A stretch of 64,000 nucleotides of DNA from contig JAFREQ010000047.1 in the NCBI GenBank assembly GCA_025331565.1, positions 1,044,001-1,108,000 on the forward strand, given 5' to 3'. Of this stretch, positions 47,190 to 58,013 are shown piece after piece. Under the pieces are notes generated by a model. It saw only the letters and a program-made list of their open reading frames with translations, was not told where the DNA came from and made no database searches. The stretch comes from Holacanthus passer. Taxonomy: Eukaryota > Chordata > Actinopteri > Pomacanthidae. Position 1 is the first letter of the stretch. Every line of letters begins with the position of its first letter. A program made the translations under genes and the position numbers.

Positions 47190-47640
47190 TTTAAGTTTCA
47201 TTATTTCCTGTTTTATGCTGAAAGAGTTTGTCTATTTAGTAGTGTCCCTCTCTCTTTGCCAGTTCCTCTTTGTGCTGAGTATCAAATGTTCAACCCATTT
47301 CCTACTGTTTATTCTTCATGTTCCTCTAGTGTTTTTGGATTTTTGCTTCGTTTCCCTGGACCTCACCTGTTTTTGGACTTCTGATTCTTGCCTGCTCCCA
47401 GTTGGACGTGATTGCCTGTTTGGACTACCATATCTGTTTTTGACCCATCTATATGTGTCCATCCCTTTAAGCTTCTGTTCTTCTTTGTGTGAAACCACTG
47501 AACTGCACTCACGTTGCTCTTGGTGTCTGCATTTTGGTTCTTGCTACCCTGTCTGTACTATTGCAACAGTTACAGTGTCTGTGTTTTTCATGACAGAGTC
47601 CTCTTGTTCATTTTGTAGATAGATGGTGCTTTCACATGCT
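47190..47640 (+). repeat. Possible LTR-type or composite repeat remnant
   Basis: Its wording ('tggacttctgattcttgcct', 'gattgcctgtttggac', 'tgcattttggttcttgct', then 'tgacagagtc') resembles the ends of some fish retroelement LTRs. It reads open for 166 codons only because it is T-rich. No second copy or internal region was seen. Confidence 0.3.
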
Positions 47641-49109
47641 TTTTCTTGCTGCACTAATCAAAGCAAAATAAAACTTTAAATAATGCCGCTGTTACCTGCC
47701 CAGCACCAAGCAGCACACGGACGAAGTCAGTGTCTAGCTGGTGAACATAATGGAGCAATTAGCTGCTAAAGGCACAGATATGTCCCTAAGGAGTTTTTGG
47801 AGATAAAAAATGAGCGGAAAGAAAAGTAAATATTGGACTTACATTCATTGGGTGAACAGAAATACAGTTTCAAATGAATGCTAATGTTGCTCAGTGCCTG
47901 TTGTACATGTAAATAGACAGTCTTTGCTAACTTGTGCGCTATATCAATTTTATACAGTGGCCAAAAAAATCAATGAATGCTTGTGAAAGTGGCGATCTTG
48001 TAGAAGCCGTTGAGAAACTCAACTAGCAAAATGTGAGAAAGCTGGAGGAGTTAATTGTCTGCCTATTCTTTTTTAATCTCCTTTAAAAGGTATTCTAATT
48101 CTATAGGGTTCATCAGCTTTTTCTTTATTCCTGTTCATTTGGAGTATCTTTTATTCCAGTGTACTCCTGCTGGAGGCCTTGATATGTTGCATGTCATCTC
48201 TCTTTCTCTCATTTCCTGCCATCTATCTACTGCAGCTGTAAGTGCATACAAATGCCCCAAAACTGCAGAACAGTGCATTTCTTAAGTCCATCATTCTCCA
48301 TCTGTGATTACCTGGTGTTTTTTATTGTCGTGTAATAAAAACAGATGGCCTCGTAACATATATTTTGTTTGCGGAAATTGTACGAATTACTACATCAGCA
48401 AATGACAGATTTATGGACTATGTGATATTGTGAACTAAGTTTCGATTCACATGGATGGAAGTCCTTTGTCTGAAATATCTGAAGCACCAAGCAAATACAT
48501 CAGAGAGGCTGAAGAGCACAAAGATGGGTTAAACAGGAGGAAGATGAGGAGGAAGAGCAGCTGGCCTGGAGTTCTGAGGAGAGGGGCCTCTTATTGTATG
48601 TTCCTGTTTATGTCTCTGCCTGTATGGAAAACTGGAGGGGTTCATGGGTTGTTGATCTGAAACGATTCCCGTCAAACAGAGAACAGAAGGACAGCAGGAA
48701 GACATGTTCTCTAATTAGAACCTGCCTTCTTCACATTCTTCTTTGTATCTCTCAGCTTCATTGATGTCACTGGACATATTTTTTCACATACACACAATTT
48801 ACAATTAGTTTCAAATGATATAGGCCCATGTACAGCTGAGGAGCCATTTACTCAGGGTCAGGGTCAAATTAAAAACATTCTCTCACTCACCTCTCGTAGT
48901 ATCTAGCAATACAGATAGTTTCCCACATTTTGAGATATACAAAGTATTCATTAGAAATGTATCATCTTTTTTTGCCAACACATTGGAACTACTTTCTATC
49001 AAAGAAAGTAACTGGGACATTGCTGCCATCTTGCCATTCTTATCCATCTTAGTTTAGTATGTTACAATCCTGACATTTGCTAATAGACACAAAAACACAA
49101 AGTATAGCA

Positions 49110-49462
49110 GAGGCTGAATGCCATTAATTGCTCGGGTATTTGGTCATTAACCAAAGCAGCATGACAAATTGGTACCTGATGATGCCACCGGATGAAAAAC
49201 TAAGGGATCCTCAAGTCCCTAAGAGTCATTCTTTGGGGGCCATGCATATCATTGCTGAATTTAATGACAAGCCAAAATGTCTTTTTCATGGTGGCGCTAG
49301 AGAAACAGAGGAAAAGGAGCATCCACTGTCATCCTCTGTGGACTATCATTGTTCAAAGTTTCATGATAATCCAATAGTTGTTGAGCTATGTTAGTCTGGA
49401 CCAAAGCAGTGGACTCGCCAACGGACAGGGCCATTGCTAGAGCCACACGCTAACATGACTAA
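49110..49462 (+). repeat. Percomorph foldback-type repeat, 3' half
   Basis: It contains 'gggtatttggtcattaacca', 'tcctctgtggactatc', 'ccaatagttgttgagctatg' and 'agtctggaccaaagcagtgg', all hallmarks of a repeat I recall from percomorph genomes. The fragment at 10989-11140 is another part of the same family. Confidence 0.75.
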
Positions 49463-49589
49463 AAATGTTTGAAGACACATGAATGAGCCACACTGTTGCA
49501 CTGGGTCACATTTTCCTTCATTACCATGAACACACACACTGTAGTTTTATTTTGACTGAGTCCCACATACACCGTCCTGCTGCTGTAAT

Positions 49590-49720
49590 TAATCACTAAA
49601 GCACCAAACACATATTAATCAACAGCTCAAAATAGCCCCCAACAAACATACTATTCACTCCTGTTTAAGGAACATTTGCTGAAAACTACAGCGCCCGCCC
49701 GTTAAAGGAAATTACTGAGC
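49590..49720 (+). repeat. Repeat pair member B
   Basis: Diverged copy of 46297-46415, sharing 'caccaaa', 'tattaatc', 'ccccaacaaa', 'aaaactacag' and 'aaggaaatta' in the same order. Confidence 0.6.
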
Positions 49721-51239
49721 CATTTTTTATGTTTGTGAGTTTGAAAGATTTTACATCTTGAATAAAAGCCAATTGGCTTGGGGGTTGAGTGCCACAGTGG
49801 AACTTGCTGACAATAGGGAAAATATAGAAGGTGGCATTTTATATAATGTGTTGTCAAAGAAGTTCCTATAAGAAGACCAAATTTAAGGAGAGCAAAGCTT
49901 TTCATGAAAAGAGAAAATTGGGAGAGATTGAAAGCCAAGGACATAGAATTTGGTGGGAATGTTGGAGACATATCCCTACAAATATCCAGCTACTACTGAA
50001 TTGTCACTCACACAAAAATATAAGTACTGTTGTCCATCAGCTCCTCTTCAATGTGTTTGGTATACAAACAGTTAACAGATCTCGTTTGCTCCATCAACCA
50101 GATGTGTATGTAGGCAAAGTGGGGAGGACAACATTATTTATAATAACAGTTCATGTGTTTCAGCATTCCATTCCAGCTTGTTTCTTTAGTAGGCTACCAG
50201 GTGCACCTTCAACAGTAAGTCACAGATTCTACGTTCGTTATGCTGGACAGTTGATGTGTTTTGATATCAGACTTTCACTTTATCCTTTATTCTTAGAGGT
50301 TGCATTAACGTTAGTGTGTGTGTTGTTGCTGTTAGTCTAATTTGGTGATATGCTCGGTCAGGACAGTGGCAAAAAAAAGAAAGATGGACATTAGGAGCTA
50401 TTTGACAACAAGTCAAAGTGTAATTCAATGAAAGAAAATATTTTCTCAATTGCTAATGTGTAGAGTCGGACAGAGGAAGAGAGGCAGGGTCACAGATGAG
50501 GTCGAATAATGACTTAGTTATAATTTTAGTAGTGAGATTCAGTATTGTGGCAATTGTTTGGCTGATGATGTATGACAAAGGTTCATCTATGTGTGTTTGA
50601 AATGAGAGCTTTGAATAGGTGCATGTTGTCTCACCATTTATATGTCATGCATCGATGTGCTATTTTCGGACCGTCAAGTAGTTCAGACAGAGGAGGAGAG
50701 GCAGGGTGGCAGGTGAGGCCTCAGCTTGTAACAACATGATTATAAGAGTAAATGTAGATTTTTATTTATTTATTTATTTTTTGTGAATAAATGTAAATTT
50801 TGCCAAACCGACCTCCCCCCAAACACTTTGCGGTCCAAAAGCTGTCAATTGATTGATACAAGCAGGATCCATGGCTACTATAGCACCGTGTGTGTTTTCA
50901 CCGTGTGAGCGTACACTGTCCAAAAAGGGATGGAAGGAATCCTTCTCAAAGGGATACAATCACTGCAAGAATGCTCGTTAGGTTTGAATGCCACCAGAAT
51001 AATAAATCACACCCTCATGTGGTCACACTTGGTGCTAAAGATGCAACCCCAATGAACAACAACTCATAATCTTCTTGTTGTGTTGTTGGACAAAACAACA
51101 AAAAGATGCTAAGCACTTCCTGAAGAATATTATTGATTCAATACAGTCCCTCACTAGGCAAGGTTTCAGCTTCTGAAATTCAAAGCCAAGGATGGTGCCT
51201 GTGTCTCTAGTTGGCCAGTTTTGCAGTTCTCAATCATTA

Positions 51240-52470
51240 TAGATGGCATTTAAGATGTCTTAGAAATAAAGCAAGAGTCTCTAGGTTGTAGATATGTGGA
51301 CCATGACATGGTACCACAGAAGGTTTTTGTTGGTTTGTATGCAGTCTTGGTGACTACTGGAGACAAGATTGCTAGAGTGACTGTGTCTTTTGGGGGCTGA
51401 ATATTCCCATGTCTGGTTTAAGGGGGTCAGACATGTGATGGTGCTGCCAGTATATCAGGAAGACATTCAGGAGCACAAGCAGAACTGAAGAGACAGCAGC
51501 CCGTGGCACACTTCACTGGATCACACAGTCTGCATGCCGAGCCAGTCCCTTGATGCCTTGGGTTCATGAGCAAGGGGCATTAAGCAAGCAGTCTGGAAAA
51601 CATTTTCAGCAGAAGCAACAGGTTCAGAAGGACTATCACACTGGTCAGACCATTGTCCCCAACGAGGTGGAGGGTGCTATCAGAGCAGTGTTGTCTCTGC
51701 ATGAAAGTGTTTCGTCTAGCTTGGAGAAGATCACATCAAACGGATCAACCATGGGTGTGAGGGCAAATGGACTGTGAGAGAGGTTTGAAAAAGTTAAAAC
51801 TGTGCTTTGGCTTTTTTTGGTATTAGAAGTGATTGGTGAGCTGGAGCGTCCCTGCAAAAACTGACTGAAAGTGTTGCACGGATATGAAGCACAATAAAGT
51901 GCGCCAGATCCAATTTACAAGGCAAAAGGAATGAGGAAAGCTTTCGGGAAGTTTTTGCCAAAGCAATGGCAACAGTTTGGATTCCTCAGCAAGGAGAGCC
52001 AGTAAAACAATGCACTAGTCAGGCAAGTTTGGGTTAAGGTGAGAAGCAAAACTCTAAACTCTCTTCTTCTAACTGTAGAAGTGAACGGCATGGTTGATCA
52101 GTGCCCAAAACTGAATGGGGAGAATCTACAAGTCCTACTAGAAATGTGTCAGGCTAAAACCCCCTGCCAGCCAAGTGCTGACGTGGCTAATGTGCTGATA
52201 AGAATGACAGTTAAAGTTACAGGTGTGTTTGATCAAGCTCAAACCCTTGTCAGGCTGCTTTGAATCATCCTGGTCCCATCACCTGAGGCTATAGAAGTTT
52301 CAATGCTGACAGGAGACTGAGAAGATGGCTCAGAACGACGATGACACAAGTGAGACTGAACAATGTTACCAGGTGTCCACCAGGATGAACTGGACAATAT
52401 TGATGTGAAAGAAATACGCCAACAGTTCATTCTGTTAAAGACTCCGTCAAATAGAAGGTGGTTGACACTG
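51240..52470 (+). mobile_element. Decayed ZMYM1-like (DUF4371/hAT) transposase
   Basis: Pieces read CRYVDHDMVPQKVFVGLYAV and TTGDKIAR near 51280, GGQTCDGAASISGRHSGAQA near 51425, then RANGL and RFEKVKTVLWLFLVLEVIGE near 51760-51840. The 3' piece reads ENLQVLLEMCQAKTPCQPSA, VFDQAQTLVRLL and finally HQDELDNIDVKEIRQQFI near 52380-52435. The order follows the TTF-zinc-finger/DUF4371/hAT-dimerisation transposases common in fish. From 51541 to 52260 one frame holds only four stops (51775, 51862, 51895, 52006), far fewer than chance. Frameshifts and a missing N-terminus make it a fossil. It is unrelated to its gene neighbours. Confidence 0.8.
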
Positions 52471-53175
52471 AGCTCTTTGTATTTAGGATGTGGATATTAA
52501 CAGTATTCTTTATTTATATTTACATGTAAATACAAACTTACAAACCATCCATTTGAAAAGGTAACAGTACCTGCCTTAAAATGTGTCCTTCAAGGATCCA
52601 TTCAGCTGAAAGATTTGAGTTAAGAACTTCTTGTGTCCTGTGAGTACAGTACCTGGTTATTGCTTACGAGGTCTACAATACCAGATTATGCCAACAGGTG
52701 TTCCCCTACATTATGTATATGCATATACATATATATGACGGTGATGTATTAGAAATGTTGGCAGATTGCACTGTGGCCAAAGTCTTTGTTAAACTGCCTC
52801 CTTGTTGCTTATTAGTTGTCTTTAACCTATAACATTACAGAATTCATTAACATATTCTTGTATTCAGTATAGCTTTAAAAAAAGCTTTATGTCAATCCGT
52901 TATGAATTTAAGTCATGAATATAATATAATTGTGCGGCAGAGGGGCCCCTAAAGACCACTTTTATGTCCCCACCAATGGCAAAGTCAAAGCTACGCCCTT
53001 GTTGAAACCTGCCCTGTTAGGTCCTGTAAAGAGAAGTGGTCCTCGCAAAAAGGACCGCAAATACTTGGTCAAAGCTGGTCAACCACAGTTTTGTGATATT
53101 ACCAGCTCTCTCTCAGATATTATTTACATCATATATAAAATAAATATACTCTATGTGCTTATAAGTACCGGTTAT

Positions 53176-53230
53176 AAAATTTCCCCACTGTGGGACGAAT
53201 AAAGGTTTATCTTATCTTATCTTATCTTAT
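53176..53230 (+). mobile_element. LINE-type 3' tail, copy 4 of 4
   Basis: Near-identical to 24586-24639, including AATAAAGG and the ATCTT repeats. The low divergence suggests recent activity of the source family. Confidence 0.7.
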
Positions 53231-56200
53231 AAAATGTTTCCTCATTCACCTACAACAAAGACACATGTGCATGCTTAGAATCAGACACAGTGTAGAGTTC
53301 AAAGCTTCGGGGTCTCCAGTCAGTCTGTCAATTCATACAATCAGGGGAAGCCCAGTAGAAACTGACTGGTGGGTCTCCGTAGACTCGGGCCTCTCTCCCC
53401 TGCAGCCAAGCACAATAAACACCCCCAGAGGTCGGCTTCAATCGCCACTTCTTTGGTTTGAATCAGGTGGAGACCCAAATCACATCCAGCCATGGCAACA
53501 GTGTATAAAAGAGTGTAAACAACCCACCCTCAAGACTCCAGGCGTCTGGGTGGGGGCCACCAAACATCCCCTCTCTGTGTCAGGGGGCTTCAAAGGTATC
53601 GGTGGGGATAGGGTGGGGGTTGAGACAGAGAGGCAGTGGCCAACAATTTTTACTTTCAAATGTGTTCCTGCTCTGGTTCATGCTTAGAGAGGAGGTGGGT
53701 CTGCAGGAGGAACAGTAGGGATGTACACATTTCTTGGAAAGACAGTTTACATAGCAGCAGCTTTGAAGGTCGCAGACATGAGTTTGGTGTTTTTTACTGT
53801 TTCAGGTTTGGTTGAGTTTAAACAGATGCCGCAAAAATCACCACATTGTCTCTACGTCTGTCATGGGGACACAAATATAAGAACACATTTTAACATCACA
53901 CATTACTTTATTGTTATACATTTATTCATTTATTAATATGTCAGTTTCTTTAAAATCATCTTTACATCTGTATCATATGACACTGTTAAGTGGTCTTCAG
54001 CTCCCCCTCCCAAAACGCTTCCTGGTTGCACAGCTGGGCATGGGCCTATAAAGAGGCATCCAGGTGGAGCAAAGCATACTGGGAGGGGAGAGGGGCCTAA
54101 TGAAGCCCTGCAAGGCAGGAATGTTGGCTGCCCACTAAACAAATAAACAGCTAAAATATGTACTGCATACAGTGTACGGCCATACACAACATACACCTGC
54201 TAAAACATCACACTGAGCTACAGAAGGCAAGGAAACATGTACCAAGATGTAAAACATCATGAGGAAATACAGCATGATGGCAGCACTTTGTAATGCTTTC
54301 ATGTTTAGAAAGGCAGACAGTGATACAAGTCAGGAGAAGATGAAAAAAAGATGCAAGAACAGGGAGATTTTAAACTCCCAAAGATGCAACTGTGAGGCAG
54401 AAAAAATCACACATCATTTTAATTTTAACCATCTATGAACAAATCATTTCTAATGCCATATGACGGAGTCCAGTTTTGACAGAAAAGGCCATTTAGGCAA
54501 ACATCACAGACTGAACATTTGTACTGAAATATATTGATATTCATTGCATTCAAAGTTTTAAAAAAATGCATAAAAAGTAGCTTGACATGAGTAAAATGCC
54601 ATGAAACATGAAGGCAGATGATGGTGCACAATAAAATTACATCAATAGAATACAGCTGTACAAGATGAAGGCAGTACTGGGTCCCTTGTCTCCATGTTAG
54701 TATAAGACATTTAACATAGACTCTGCATTGCATCATTTGTAAAGGAAGGAAAAGCAACCATGCAGCATTCCTAAAAGCATTAATGATGCATGTCATCAAA
54801 TTTCACACCAAGTACACTCCAAAATCTTTTCTACTTTTAAAATCTTCTCATACCTGCCATCTACTCCCTGTGGCCCCTTCAGCGTTTATCTAGCAATTCA
54901 GTGGCCTTCGCGACGAGTTAACATCACATCGTGTCGAATCTTTTCAATATATATCCAGTTAGTCTGTTCAGCACATGGCCTCATGGTAGGCCTCAACTGG
55001 GGCGCCACTGGAGGACCTACTGGGGAGGTGGAGCAGGGTGTGTATGGCTGATGTGAGCGTCCGTGCAGGAGGGGAGGAACAGTTATTTGAAAAGAGGGCC
55101 AGTTTGGACAGTTGCATTGTTACTCAGGGATTATATGGACAACCGTGACCTCTCACCCCTGCCTCAACTCAACTGTATGTCAGTGGAGGACACTTTCACA
55201 TTTGCATGTTAGGAGTTGCCAAAAACACTTTAACGTGGTTTTCTGGTTTGAGGTGCAATTATAGTTTCCTGGCTTAAAAGATGAGAAATCAGACACATCT
55301 GAGGAACTCAACAGATCATTTCATGTCCAAACCAGAACCTTCCATCCCCTTCTAACTTTCCATCTCCCCTCTCTCTTCCCCATCTGTTCTTCAAACCTCT
55401 CTTTCTAATAGTGGTGTATAGTAAGATTCACCCAGCGCATCTCAACCGTTGGACACATGCAAAAGCAGGCAGACTGCCAGGCTTCTTTAGATGACGCAAT
55501 GTTGCATAAACTCGCTCTAAATTACAAAATTCTCATCTGGACTGTGTCTGCTTGTTGGATTAAGTGAAACACACACATAGATTTACCTTAGTGTAAAGCT
55601 TTTAAAGCTTTGGATAACGTACATTAAGCGTATCTCAAGTCGCTCAAGTAGAGAGCCGAAGTGAAACCTGATCTTCCGGGTTCTATTCCAGAAGTAAAAA
55701 ACCTAATTCAAAATCCCATTGACATTTGTACCAATGCCAAGAATTAAACATCCAGCCTTGGAACAGAATGTCCTGTGGCTTGCTTCAAATTATCTATATC
55801 GTTGTTTATTTAATAGGTCTGATTTTTAGCAGCCTGTTTAGCAACACTGTTCCCTAAAAGCCCTAGATCTTCACAGGCTAAACGTCAGGGCTCAACAAAA
55901 GAGGTGAGTCCATGAGTGAGTTGAGGTGTGTGGCTAGCTCAGACATGTCTGTAATAACAGCAGGACAGAGAGGAGGGAACGCCGTAGATGTTTTTAGACA
56001 GCAGAGACTGCGTTTGTAGTTTTTCCATAGGAGCTGTAGGTTTTTCCTTAGGCACAGAGTAATCATTGTTTAACTTCATGTAAATTACAAATGTTTCAGT
56101 TTCTTCTAGCAACTGCTGTAAATGCTGCCAACATGTCTCAGAATATGGAAAGTAAACCTCAGGAACATGCTTCATTTTCTCGTCATGACTTCGGTGCTCT

Positions 56201-57842
56201 ATAGTGATACAAACATATCTGTAAGACACTGTTGGACAGGCGAGGTGATACACGAGGCTGTTGTCGTCAGTTGGTCCCACTGTGTCTCCCATATAACCAG
56301 CCCTCTTAGAAAGTCTCCCCTACAATATTATATGCGTCTACCACAGCTTTTCATAGTAGTGTCTTTTGACTTAATAATTGAATAAAGTGGTGGACCAGTT
56401 CAGAGACACTACAACAATATTTGTTAACTCTTTGTTAACAGTAAAACTTGCTTTGTGTTGGATTAATTTTTAGTCTTTAGCCACAATTAACAGGTAAATG
56501 AGAGACAAGAGGAAATTAATTAAATCACAGACTAATACTAAGACTACTACTACTAAGAATACAGATGAAGACTCTCAGACCTGAGAGTCATTTCCAGGTT
56601 TACAAAATTCCTCTATGTTCCACATTGGCTTGAGTGCAGTGATATGTTGTGGAAGTTCTGTACATTCCATAACATGGCCCTTCATTCAAAAAAGATGAAT
56701 GAGGTGAAGATCATAGTAAATGTCACAGGAGCCTTGACTGATACTGTGAGCCACCACTAACCACTGTACTTGAACCATAGCTGAGTGGAACAAGTGTGGA
56801 ACGGACATACTTTTCATGATCAAAGATGTGTTGGGGAAACTCTGCCAATAGCACTGATTCACACAGAGAACATTTAAGGCACTGTGGTTAAACTACTGTA
56901 AAAATGAGGTATGGAAGAGAACTGCTTATTTCAATCCAAATAATCATAAAATGCATGTGCTACAGTAACCTCATGTGTTTGTGCATATTAGTAACATATT
57001 TGATAGTTCTGCGTAAAGAACCAAGGCGTAGTAGAGTTCCTTTAAAACTCCACTGTATGTGTTGGATGTTTGAATGTCACATACTATAAAACAAAAAGGT
57101 TTCTGAATGTCAGATGTACTGTATATAGTATAATCTCTTTGTAACAGATGTTTAAAAAAAACATTCTACTCATTTATGTATAAATTAATCAAATTAATGA
57201 GAAAGCCAACAACCCAAGCATGATTTTAAAAAGTCATACTCTGGTACAAAACCCTTGATGATATAAGACATATTATGTGTTCTACTAAAGAGACACACTC
57301 CCAAGGTGATAACATCTTCTGGGCTTTCTGCTGCAGCTGCAGCCCCCTTATATGGATACAAGTCAGAGCAGACTCTGCTGTAGTACTAACTGAGCTGTTG
57401 AGTTTTTACCTGCAGCTCAGTGTAGAGAACAGCACTCATGTACAGTAACTGAATGAATAAACCCGATTCATGTCAATAAAATCAATAAAAGTACATATTT
57501 GCCCCACAGCAACCATCCCTTATTTGTCACTGGTAGTCAAATCAAAATCTAAAAATCTAAAGAAAATAAAAAGTATCTCTACATCGTCCATGTAAAATTG
57601 AACAAAACAGCAATAAGTACAACCGAAGTTACTCTGAGGAAACTTTGTCATACTCAAACTCAACGTCATACTTAAAAATATGTTTTCTGCTCAAATTTTG
57701 GTGAGAAATACTTTGTTTTGGGAGAGTTAAGTCTGGACAGTCGCTCACAGAATAAAGGTAGTTTTGGTATGGTCACTGGGTGTAATGGTGGTCATGGTGT
57801 GTGTTACTGTGCGAGAGGATGTATGAACTGGGTCCAGCAGCG

Positions 57843-58013
57843 TCAGTGGGGGTGTTTGTTGCCTTCAGCCGACGGTGCCTCCTGCATGAAGGGAGTGAAG
57901 GAAGAGCGGACAGTGCGACCACAGAGAGGCTGCTGCACACGGAAGTTATTCACCATACTCTTCTGTACTTCCTCCTCGGCTGAGGTGAAAAGAAGGCTCC
58001 GGAAGACTGCCAG
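57843..58013 (-). CDS. ca5a: ca5a last exon (C-terminus and stop)
   Basis: It encodes LAVFRSLLFTSAEEE, MVNNFRVQQPL and a diverged tail ending NKHPH, with TGA at 57845-57843. The acceptor is TTTAG. Confidence 0.93.
   Translation of the reverse strand: MAVFRSLLFTSAEEEVQKSMVNNFRVQQPLCGRTVRSSFTPFMQEAPSAEGNKHPH

Larger units (their letters stand above)
43741..57842. other. Intergenic spacer between slc7a5 and ca5a
   Basis: No known gene exon is recognisable. It holds the dispersed repeats and the transposase fossil listed separately. Unrecognised ORFs lie at 53190-53687 (+) and 55939-56292 (-). Part of its right end may be ca5a 3'UTR, but I found no convincing poly(A) signal close to the ca5a stop. 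Confidence 0.55.

Noticed and set aside
47122..47622. 166-codon hydrophobic plus-strand ORF resembling a membrane protein
   Set aside because: The hydrophobicity comes from T-rich DNA. The wording matches retroelement-type repeat sequence better than a gene.
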